This document shows, in pieces, positions 1-5,202 of a stretch of 7,751 bases of DNA. The stretch is taken from positions 1 to 7,751 of the forward strand of contig CAJXTQ010000026.1 of NCBI GenBank assembly GCA_913060985.1, in the 5' to 3' direction. The stretch's first letter is position 1, and each line of letters starts with the position of its first letter. The notes under the pieces were generated by a model. That model made no database searches. It was not told where the DNA came from and worked only from the letters and a program-made list of their open reading frames with translations. The translations under genes and the position numbers were made by a program. This DNA is from an uncultured Micrococcales bacterium. GTDB lineage: Bacteria; Actinomycetota; Actinomycetes; Actinomycetales; Microbacteriaceae.

Positions 1-194
1 GAGAGCTTACTGACACCGAGGATAAAATCATGGCCTCTAGAAGGTTCTATAACGGTGGCGTAAGCGAATACAACATTCGCATTCAGCAGTTTCCTTCGAA
101 TTTGATTGCTTCGTCATTCAAATTTGATGATCGAGAGTTTTTCGAAGTTGAAGATCCGGGTGCCATCCAAGAACCACCCAGCGTCAAGTTTTAG
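1..194 (+). CDS. lemA: LemA family protein, C-terminal part
   Basis: This is the last 63 codons of an open frame that enters from the left edge (first whole codon at position 3) and stops with TAG at 192-194. The visible residues carry the usual LemA C-terminal signature: ELTDTEDKIMASRRFYN, then VSEYNIRIQQFPSNLIA, then a phenylalanine- and acid-rich tail ending PPSVKF. LemA proteins are helical and anchored in the membrane by an N-terminal segment, which lies outside this window. Their biochemical role is not settled. The pairing with htpX only 8 bases downstream is common in bacteria and suggests one transcript and a shared envelope function. The family call is confident; the promoter and start cannot be seen. 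Confidence 0.93.
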   Translation, partial: ELTDTEDKIMASRRFYNGGVSEYNIRIQQFPSNLIASSFKFDDREFFEVEDPGAIQEPPSVKF

Positions 195-202
195 CAGGCT
201 AA

Positions 203-1090
203 ATGTATTCAGCAATAGCCGCCAATAAGCGCAATACCTTCATAATCATCGCCGGCTTTGTCCTTTTGCTTGGCGGTATTTCGCTGTGGTGGGGTTATTC
301 AACCGGGAACGGCTCGAGTGCAATTTTTATCCTGCTGTTTGTTATCGGATACGCAGTTTTTCAATACTTCATGGCCGGCCGGCTGGCAATCGCGATGAGT
401 GGTGCTAAAGAGATTCAAAAGCAGGACAATCCAAGGCTTTACAGAATGGTTGAAAACCTTGCAATAACCGAGGGCCTTCCGATGCCGAAGGTTTACATAA
501 TCAACGATCCCGCACCAAATGCTTTTGCCACAGGTAGAGATCCAAAACATGGCATTGTTGCGGCAACCACCGGGTTATTGGAACTGATGGACGACAATGA
601 GCTCGAAGGTGTCATGGCTCACGAGATAGGGCATATCAAAAACCACGACATTCGCGTCTCCACAATCGTTTTTGGATTAATCGCGGCAGTCGGAATTTTG
701 GCAGATATGGCTCTTCGAATGGCCTTCTACTCATCCTTTACCCGCTCAAGAAACTCTGGTCAGTTTGGCTTGATTCTGGTTGCTGTTGGAATTGTCGGCT
801 GGATCATCGCAGCATTGATTGGACCCATAGTCTCAGCCGCCGTATCGCGTCAGCGAGAGTACCTGGCGGATGCCACCGCCGCTGAGATAACCCGCTACCC
901 TGATGGGCTTGCCAGTGCCTTGAAAAAGCTTGGTGAGTACGGGAAGCCCATGAAAAAAGTAAATAGCTCAATGGCCCACATGTATATAAACGATCCGATC
1001 AAACCAGGCATGGTTGAGCGTATGTTTTCAACCCACCCACCGATTCCTAAGAGGATTGAGCGGCTTGGCAAGATTGGCACTGGTTTCTAA
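203..1090 (+). CDS. htpX: HtpX, membrane zinc metalloprotease (M48B)
   Basis: This 295-residue protein has the usual length and layout of HtpX, an integral-membrane endopeptidase that cleaves misfolded membrane proteins. The zinc site is intact. HEIGH at residues 140-144 supplies two histidine ligands and the catalytic Glu141, and SRQREYLAD at 215-223 supplies the third ligand, Glu219. Hydrophobic segments lie near residues 12-32, 40-60, 152-172 and 188-212. The start IAANKRNT is typical of the family and supports the ATG at 203. The ribosome site before it is weak (AGG at 196-198), and the start follows the lemA stop by 8 bases, so translational coupling with lemA is likely. Nothing essential appears to be missing. 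Confidence 0.97.
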   Translation: MYSAIAANKRNTFIIIAGFVLLLGGISLWWGYSTGNGSSAIFILLFVIGYAVFQYFMAGRLAIAMSGAKEIQKQDNPRLYRMVENLAITEGLPMPKVYIINDPAPNAFATGRDPKHGIVAATTGLLELMDDNELEGVMAHEIGHIKNHDIRVSTIVFGLIAAVGILADMALRMAFYSSFTRSRNSGQFGLILVAVGIVGWIIAALIGPIVSAAVSRQREYLADATAAEITRYPDGLASALKKLGEYGKPMKKVNSSMAHMYINDPIKPGMVERMFSTHPPIPKRIERLGKIGTGF

Positions 1091-1103
1091 CCAACACTAG
1101 ACT
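1074..1103 (+). promoter_or_regulatory. Probable sigma-A-type promoter of ilvA
   Basis: TTGGCA at 1074-1079 (five of six matches to TTGACA) is followed after 18 bases by TAGACT at 1098-1103 (four of six matches to TATAAT). Transcription would begin near 1109-1111, leaving a leader of about 20 bases that contains the ilvA ribosome site. The -35 element lies inside the last codons of htpX. This is a sequence match only. Confidence 0.5.
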
Positions 1104-1117
1104 TCAGGGGTTACGAA

Positions 1118-1126
1118 GAAAGGTGA
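1118..1126 (+). promoter_or_regulatory. Ribosome binding site of ilvA
   Basis: GAAAGGTGA lies 4 bases before the GTG at 1131 and matches the anti-Shine-Dalgarno core well. It fixes the GTG as the start. Confidence 0.75.
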
Positions 1127-1130
1127 ATCG

Positions 1131-2357
1131 GTGACTAACCCCTCATTGGATGATTTTGAAAAAGCTCGTGAAGTAATTTCACAAATTGCCATTGAGACGC
1201 CGATTATTCGCAATAGCTTTCTTAGCGACCTGACTGGTCAAGAGATTTACCTGAAGTGTGAAAATCTGCAGCGCACCGGCGCCTATAAAGTACGCGGCGC
1301 CATGAACAGACTGAGCAAGCTGACAGAACCTGAGCGCAAGCGCGGAGTAGTTGCCGCAAGTGCTGGGAACCACGCCCAGGGGGTGGCGCTGGCGGCCAAG
1401 CGGCTTGGTATCAAAGCAACAATTTTTATGCCCATCGGAGCATCCATACCCAAGCACGAGGCAACTTTGAACTACGGTGCTGATGTGGTGCTCACGGGAA
1501 GCATTTTTGATGAAACCCTGGCGGCGGCACTCAGGTTCACCCAGGAATCAAAAGCTGTTTTTATACCTCCATTTGATGATCTTGACATCATCACTGGCCA
1601 GGGAACGGTTGCGATGGAGATCAGTGAGCAGTATCCAGAATTTGAAAACGTAATTGCCTGCGTTGGTGGCGGCGGACTGATCGCCGGTGTTGCAAGTGCA
1701 ACCAAGCAGATTGCTCAATCCCAGAACAGAGAAGTGAAGGTCTTTGGTGTGCAGGCAGAGATGGCTGCCGCATATCCCGAGAGCCTCAAGCAAGGTAAGC
1801 CGGTTGAGGTAAAGGTGAGACCAACAATCGCCGATGGAATCGCTGTTGCAAAACCGGGACAAATTCCTTTTGAGATCATCAAAGACAACGTGGATGAAAT
1901 TGTCACCGTCACCGAAGATGAAATAGCGCAGGCGATGGTAATGCTTCTTGAGCGAGCAAAGCAGGTAGTTGAACCTGGGGGAGCAGTGGGAGTGGCTGCA
2001 CTCATGGCGGGAAAGATTAAGCCAACCGGTCCAACAGTTGTCACCCTCAGCGGTGGAAACATCGACCCACTGCTGCTGCAGAGAGTAATCAGGCACGGTC
2101 TTGCTGCTTCTGACCGCTACACCAACGTCTCAGTTATGCTTCCGGACAGGCCCGGTCAGCTGGTAAGAACCGCTGAGGCAGTTGCCGACGCCGGAGCAAA
2201 CGTGGTTGAGGTTTTGCACACCAGGCACGGAAACGGACTGCAGATTAGCGAGGTCGAGCTAAATCTAAGTGTTGAAACTCGAAATCGGGCACACCGAGAC
2301 AGTCTGATTGAATCTTTGAAAAAAGCAGGTTTGAACCCAAGCCTGCACGATGACTAA
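1131..2357 (+). CDS. ilvA: Threonine ammonia-lyase (threonine/serine dehydratase) with ACT-like C-terminus
   Basis: This 408-residue cytosolic PLP enzyme of fold type II deaminates threonine to 2-oxobutanoate (and serine to pyruvate), the entry step to isoleucine. TGAYKVRGA at residues 49-57 holds the PLP lysine, Lys53. SAGNHAQGVA at 77-86 is the substrate loop, and the glycine-rich loop at 179-182 binds the PLP phosphate. Residues from about 331 to the end form a small ACT-like regulatory domain (VMLPDRPGQL, then VLHTRHG). A single such domain and about 400 residues match the shorter TdcB-like class rather than the long E. coli IlvA, so it may serve biosynthesis or catabolism. No other isoleucine gene is adjacent. 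Its TAA stop overlaps the greA stop by 4 bases on the opposite strand. Confidence 0.95.
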   Translation: MTNPSLDDFEKAREVISQIAIETPIIRNSFLSDLTGQEIYLKCENLQRTGAYKVRGAMNRLSKLTEPERKRGVVAASAGNHAQGVALAAKRLGIKATIFMPIGASIPKHEATLNYGADVVLTGSIFDETLAAALRFTQESKAVFIPPFDDLDIITGQGTVAMEISEQYPEFENVIACVGGGGLIAGVASATKQIAQSQNREVKVFGVQAEMAAAYPESLKQGKPVEVKVRPTIADGIAVAKPGQIPFEIIKDNVDEIVTVTEDEIAQAMVMLLERAKQVVEPGGAVGVAALMAGKIKPTGPTVVTLSGGNIDPLLLQRVIRHGLAASDRYTNVSVMLPDRPGQLVRTAEAVADAGANVVEVLHTRHGNGLQISEVELNLSVETRNRAHRDSLIESLKKAGLNPSLHDD

Positions 2358-2845
2358 ATTTTTAGGCTTTCAACCCCGGTAATTTTCACCGTAATCTTTT
2401 TGCCATTTGGAGAATCGTACTGAACCTCGTCACCAATTTTCTTGCCCATTACCGCATTGCCAATTGGGCTGTCGGTGCTGTAGACGTCAAGCTCGTTTCC
2501 GGTACCTTCCAAGATTTCGTGCGATCCAAGTAGGAATTTGGTTGCATTTCCATTTAGTTCGCAGGAAACAACAACTCCCTGCTCGACGATTCCGTGAGAT
2601 TCGGGTGCCTCGCCAACTTCAGAGTTTGCGAGCATTTCCTCTAAACGGTTGATCCTGGCCTCAATGCGACCCTGCTCTTCCTTGGCCGCTTGGTAACCAC
2701 CGTTCTCACTCAAGTCTCCCTCTTCGCGGGCTTCCTGAATCTTTTTAGCAATTTCAGAGCGCTTATTGGTGATCAGGTCCGCCAGCTCATCTTTGAGTCG
2801 GTCATATGCCTCTTGCGATAGCCAGGTTGTCTGTGGCTTATTCAT
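2354..2845 (-). CDS. greA: Transcription elongation factor GreA
   Basis: GreA enters the secondary channel of RNA polymerase and stimulates cleavage of backtracked RNA. The N-terminal part (residues about 10-77) is the coiled-coil finger. Its tip, EEGDLSENGGYQAAKE at 41-56, carries the acidic residues Asp44 and Glu47 needed for cleavage. Residues from about 85 to 163 form the FKBP-like domain, with SPIGNAVMGKKIGDEV at 126-141. A GTG six bases upstream is in frame, but it overlaps the ribosome site. The ATG at 2845 sits 5 bases after AGGAG and is chosen, giving 163 residues, a normal length. The gene lies downstream of the DUF4307 gene on the same strand, with a terminator between them. Confidence 0.96.
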   Translation of the reverse strand: MNKPQTTWLSQEAYDRLKDELADLITNKRSEIAKKIQEAREEGDLSENGGYQAAKEEQGRIEARINRLEEMLANSEVGEAPESHGIVEQGVVVSCELNGNATKFLLGSHEILEGTGNELDVYSTDSPIGNAVMGKKIGDEVQYDSPNGKKITVKITGVESLKI

Positions 2846-2850
2846 TCGCA

Positions 2851-2855
2851 CTCCT
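2851..2855 (-). promoter_or_regulatory. Ribosome binding site deciding the greA start
   Basis: Read on the minus strand, AGGAG is followed by five bases and then ATG at 2845. The alternative GTG (2849-2851) uses the last G of this motif and so cannot be served by it. Confidence 0.75.
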
Positions 2856-2864
2856 AGTTCTGGG

Positions 2865-2889
2865 TAATAAAAAAACTCGCTTAGCGAGC
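2865..2889 (-). terminator. Rho-independent terminator after the DUF4307 gene
   Basis: On the minus strand the arms CTCGC and GCGAG (2884-2888 and 2876-2880) enclose a three-base loop and are followed at once by seven T residues (2869-2875). The hairpin begins 12 bases after the DUF4307 stop codon. The stem is only five pairs, but it is GC-rich and the T run is clear. It lies just 23 bases before the greA start, so it may be leaky or act as an attenuator. Confidence 0.7.
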
Positions 2890-2900
2890 AAAGAAACAGT

Positions 2901-3281
2901 TTATCTGATTTCGCAGCCGTGGACTAGTGCTGTTACCGCTCTCTCGGTGGTGTTGATGGTTGTTGTAATCCGAGCAGCTGACTGCTCCACTGGAACCGCT
3001 ACCTCTTTCCAGCCAACGATTCCATACTGCTGATTCAAGGCTTGCACATTGCAAACAACAACATCCCCGGCGTCTTTAGTGACGTCGAATGTGACTTCTG
3101 TGTGCCATTCGTCTTTCACTGAAAAGCCAACATCTGTGTGTGTAAGTCGCTCCTGGCTAAAAGCCACCCATGCGGCAAAACTTACTATTGCGATCAGTCC
3201 CGTGATAGCCAAAATCCAGACGGTTTTCCGGCTCGTCGGTTGCTGGCCATAGCGAGATTTGATCAGTTCGGAGTTAGTCAC
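2901..3281 (-). CDS. DUF4307 family single-pass membrane protein
   Basis: This is a 126-residue protein of unknown function found in actinobacteria. A short cytoplasmic N-terminus containing LIKSRYG (6-12) precedes one membrane helix at about residues 20-41, and the remaining 80 or so residues should be extracytoplasmic. Two cysteines, Cys77 (VVVCNVQALNQQ) and Cys123 (HGCEIR), sit at conserved family positions and could form a disulfide (my inference). YGIVGWKEVAVPV at 86-98 is also typical. The GTG start is forced by an in-frame TAG 12 bases upstream. There is no Shine-Dalgarno site; TAGTTT lies 6 bases before the GTG, suggesting a leaderless mRNA. It sits next to greA, as in mycobacteria (Rv1081c next to Rv1080c), but without the usual neighbour mca. 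Confidence 0.88.
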   Translation of the reverse strand: MTNSELIKSRYGQQPTSRKTVWILAITGLIAIVSFAAWVAFSQERLTHTDVGFSVKDEWHTEVTFDVTKDAGDVVVCNVQALNQQYGIVGWKEVAVPVEQSAARITTTINTTERAVTALVHGCEIR

Positions 3282-3287
3282 GATATA

Positions 3288-3293
3288 AAACTA
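3288..3293 (-). promoter_or_regulatory. -10-like hexamer for a leaderless DUF4307 mRNA
   Basis: TAGTTT on the minus strand is separated by 6 bases from the GTG at 3281, so transcription would start at or next to the start codon. No convincing -35 is visible. Confidence 0.45.
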
Positions 3294-3305
3294 CCAATTA
3301 GATGA

Positions 3306-3311
3306 AATACT
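3306..3311 (+). promoter_or_regulatory. -10-like hexamer for the small membrane protein gene
   Basis: AATACT (four of six matches to TATAAT) ends 6 bases before the ATG at 3318. The divergent gap is only 36 bases, leaving almost no room for an untranslated leader. No clear -35 is visible. Confidence 0.4.
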
Positions 3312-3317
3312 AAAGCT

Positions 3318-3575
3318 ATGGATTTGCTGATTATTACCTCGCAGGGCATAGATGCCGCAGAAGCTTTCAACTCACCTGGTCTGATTGGGTTTTTGGCAAC
3401 TTTTGGTGTCGCATCTTTGGCAACTCTGCTGTTTTTCGATATGAATCGCAGAATCAGAAAGTCCAAGTATCGAAATGAGATCAGACAGCGTTTGGCTGAA
3501 GAGGAGCTAGACGGTTTTGATCCAAACGCTAAGCCGGACAGGCCAGAGCCCCCTGCTCCACCAACTAGGAATTAG
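3318..3575 (+). CDS. Small single-helix membrane protein, function unknown
   Basis: This is an 85-residue protein with one hydrophobic helix at about residues 20-40 (GLIGFLATFGVASLATLLFF). A very basic and probably cytoplasmic stretch follows (MNRRIRKSKYRNEIRQRLAEEE, 42-63), then a proline-rich, charged tail ending PPAPPTRN. I have no function to offer. From memory, similar short proteins with a glycine-rich helix and a D-MNRRIR-like basic patch follow mca in other Microbacteriaceae, and Rv1083 has that position in M. tuberculosis. The ATG is the first in-frame start after a TGA at 3303-3305. The last 11 bases overlap the 3' end of trhA on the other strand. Confidence 0.8.
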   Translation: MDLLIITSQGIDAAEAFNSPGLIGFLATFGVASLATLLFFDMNRRIRKSKYRNEIRQRLAEEELDGFDPNAKPDRPEPPAPPTRN

Positions 3576-4308
3576 CGCCGATCGAACCTGGAATCGGGTC
3601 AACCACAACAAGCAAAGCTCCCACCCACTGGCTAATGAACGCCACCACAGTGAGTGCGTGAAAAATTTCATGAAAACCGAAGTGGTTGGGGATTGGGTTG
3701 GGCCTTTTCATTCCATAGATGACAGCCCCAACGGTATAGGCGACCCCTCCAAAGGCAATTAGGGTCATCATTATCCAATTGGCATTCCACAAGTCAACGA
3801 TGTAGATAACCGCCGCCCATCCCATCAGCACATAAATTGGCACATACAGCCATCGTGGAGCCGAAACCCAGATCAGCCTGAAACCAATGCCAACGATGGC
3901 AATCGACCAAACCAGGAGTAGCAGAAACCAACCCTTGTCACTCGGCAGAGCGGCAACCGTCAGTGGAGTATAGGTGCCTGCAATCAAGAGAAATATGTTT
4001 GCGTGATCAATTCGTTTCAGTACTCGCTTAGTTGTTGGACCCCATCGAAAGCGGTGATAAAGAGCCGACCCACCAAACAGAAGGAAGGAACCTGCAAGAT
4101 AGACCGCTGAGGCAACCTTGGTTTGCCAGCCGTCACTGAATACAATCAGTAGGATTCCAGCTGCTACGACGAATGGCAATACTCCGGTGTGAATCCAGCC
4201 TCTCCAGCTCGGGCGGAAATCGTCCTCATGGACACTACCCTTTAATTCTCCCAGTGGGACGTGCAGCGGGTCTGGTGAAGATTTCTTATTGGTCCCCGCT
4301 TTTGCCAT
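3565..4308 (-). CDS. trhA: Haemolysin III / TrhA family seven-helix membrane protein
   Basis: This protein belongs to the PAQR/HlyIII family of seven-helix proteins in the CREST group of presumed metal-dependent membrane hydrolases. In Bacillus the family has been linked to control of membrane fluidity. The family motifs are present: GSALYHRFRWGP at 80-91 (Ser81 and His85), RIDHANIFLLIAGTYTPL at 99-116 (Asp101), and HFGFHEIFHALT at 209-220 (His213 and His217). Seven hydrophobic segments can be drawn between residues 39 and 236. The frame is open up to a TTG at 4356, and another ATG lies at 4320. I prefer the ATG at 4308 (247 residues), because the residues before it look unlike the family and TATGGT lies 7 bases upstream. 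The start is uncertain by four codons or more. Confidence 0.9.
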   Translation of the reverse strand: MAKAGTNKKSSPDPLHVPLGELKGSVHEDDFRPSWRGWIHTGVLPFVVAAGILLIVFSDGWQTKVASAVYLAGSFLLFGGSALYHRFRWGPTTKRVLKRIDHANIFLLIAGTYTPLTVAALPSDKGWFLLLLVWSIAIVGIGFRLIWVSAPRWLYVPIYVLMGWAAVIYIVDLWNANWIMMTLIAFGGVAYTVGAVIYGMKRPNPIPNHFGFHEIFHALTVVAFISQWVGALLVVVDPIPGSIGANS

Positions 4309-4312
4309 GAAA

Positions 4313-4342
4313 TTAACCATAACCCAACAGGGAGAGTAACCT
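4313..4342 (+). promoter_or_regulatory. Possible promoter of the uppS-like gene
   Basis: TAACCT at 4337-4342 lies 6 bases before the GTG at 4349. TTAACC at 4313-4318, a four of six match to TTGACA, precedes it by 18 bases. A purine-rich GGGAGAG at 4330-4336 could instead be a ribosome site, but it is 12 bases from the GTG, which is long. The two readings exclude each other. Confidence 0.4.
4316..4321 (-). promoter_or_regulatory. -10-like hexamer for trhA
   Basis: TATGGT on the minus strand is followed by 7 bases and then the ATG at 4308, compatible with a leaderless transcript. If the ATG at 4320 were the true start, this assignment would be wrong. Confidence 0.35.
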
Positions 4343-4348
4343 TGGAAT

Positions 4349-5107
4349 GTGCTCAATATCGCCTACCGCTGGTACGAGTCTTCTTTAGAGAGAAGTCTCA
4401 AGCAAAAGGATCTTCCCAGGCACGTTGGAGTGCTAGTGGATGGAAATCGTCGCTGGGCATCTCTGCAGGGTGAGGGAAGCGATTTCGGACATTCTGCCGG
4501 AGCCAAGAAAATTATTGATTTCCTTGGCTGGTGTAGTGATGTTGGAATTCAGCACACGACTTTGTATCTGCTCAGCACCGACAATCTCAGCGGACGAGAC
4601 AAAAAAGAGCTTGATGACCTTATAGAGATAATTACCTCCCTAAGCGAGAAACTTGCAGACCTCGGTCGTTGGGATCTCAAGGTGGTCGGGGATTATGAGG
4701 CGTTGCCTGAAGAGCATGCAAAAAGATTAAAAGCCGTAGAGAAAAAAACTGATGACATCAGTCCCTTCAGGGTGAACCTGGCAGTCGCCTACGGAGGTCG
4801 CCACGAGATATCTCAGGCTGTCAGAAAAATTCTGCTCGAGCACTCCGCAACAGGTGCAACCCCTGAGGAGATAGCAAAGCTTCTTACTCCGGAGACCATT
4901 GCCGAGAACCTATACACTTCCGGACAGCCAGATCCCGATCTCTTGATTAGGACTAGTGGCGAGCAAAGACTCAGCGGTTTTATGCTCTGGCAGAGTGCGA
5001 ACAGTGAGTTTTATTTCACCGAAGCGCTCTGGCCTGATTTCCGAAAAGTTGACTTTTTGCGAGCCCTCAGAGATTTCCAGAATCGCCATCGACGCTTCGG
5101 TTCATAA
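4349..5107 (+). CDS. uppS: Cis-prenyl diphosphate synthase, Rv1086-like short-chain type
   Basis: This 252-residue enzyme of the undecaprenyl diphosphate synthase family condenses isopentenyl diphosphate with an allylic primer in the cis configuration, feeding lipid carriers for the cell wall. DLPRHVGVLVDGNRRWA at 21-37 holds the catalytic Asp31. YGGRHEI at 148-154 and DPDLLIRTSGEQRLSGF at 195-211 are diphosphate-binding motifs, and Glu220 lies in the SEFYF segment. DGNRRWA and LYLLSTDNL (72-80), in place of DGNGRWA and an FSSENW-like loop, match the M. tuberculosis Z-farnesyl diphosphate synthase Rv1086 as I remember it. The product may therefore be short-chain, and a separate long-chain synthase may be encoded elsewhere. 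The GTG start is forced by an in-frame TAA at 4337-4339. Confidence 0.93.
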   Translation: MLNIAYRWYESSLERSLKQKDLPRHVGVLVDGNRRWASLQGEGSDFGHSAGAKKIIDFLGWCSDVGIQHTTLYLLSTDNLSGRDKKELDDLIEIITSLSEKLADLGRWDLKVVGDYEALPEEHAKRLKAVEKKTDDISPFRVNLAVAYGGRHEISQAVRKILLEHSATGATPEEIAKLLTPETIAENLYTSGQPDPDLLIRTSGEQRLSGFMLWQSANSEFYFTEALWPDFRKVDFLRALRDFQNRHRRFGS

Positions 5108-5139
5108 ATACTTTGTTAACGATTTTCTAGCCCGCGTGT

Positions 5140-5164
5140 CTTAGTTCAAAAACCTTCAACTAAG
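5140..5164 (+). repeat. Inverted repeat between the uppS-like gene and phoH2
   Basis: CTTAGTT (5140-5146) and AACTAAG (5158-5164) form a perfect seven-pair stem with an 11-base loop. No T run follows, so it is not a standard terminator. The loop contains CCTTC, the complement of GAAGG in the phoH2 ribosome site. A stem of this size can occur by chance. Confidence 0.4.
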
Positions 5165-5190
5165 GGTTTAGTGTCAAATCACGAACGCGC

Positions 5191-5197
5191 GAAGGAG
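5191..5197 (+). promoter_or_regulatory. Ribosome binding site supporting the TTG start of phoH2
   Basis: GAAGGAG lies 5 bases before the TTG at 5203. The only upstream in-frame codons back to a TAA at 5161-5163 contain no start codon, so this site decides the start. Confidence 0.75.
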
Positions 5198-5202
5198 CTA
5201 AA

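Noticed and set aside
1548..2096. 182-codon open frame antisense to ilvA
   Set aside because: It lies wholly inside a clear enzyme gene, has no start signal, and its composition (His-, Leu- and Cys-rich) looks like an out-of-frame shadow.
2377..2400. Possible ilvA terminator inside the greA 3' end (CGGT/ACCG with a T run)
   Set aside because: The stem is only four pairs and the T run is offset by four bases. The bases are explained by greA codons.
2846..2851. GTG start for greA at 2851
   Set aside because: It overlaps the AGGAG ribosome site, which is ideally placed for the ATG at 2845.
4309..4356. Longer trhA form starting at TTG 4356 or ATG 4320
   Set aside because: The added residues do not resemble the family. 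The TTG form would overlap the divergent uppS-like start, and neither start has a ribosome site or a well-placed -10 element.
4956..5144. 62-codon frame at the end of the uppS-like gene as a possible phoH2 antitoxin
   Set aside because: It mostly overlaps conserved uppS-like coding sequence in another frame and has no ribosome site. Its stop is not coupled to the phoH2 start.
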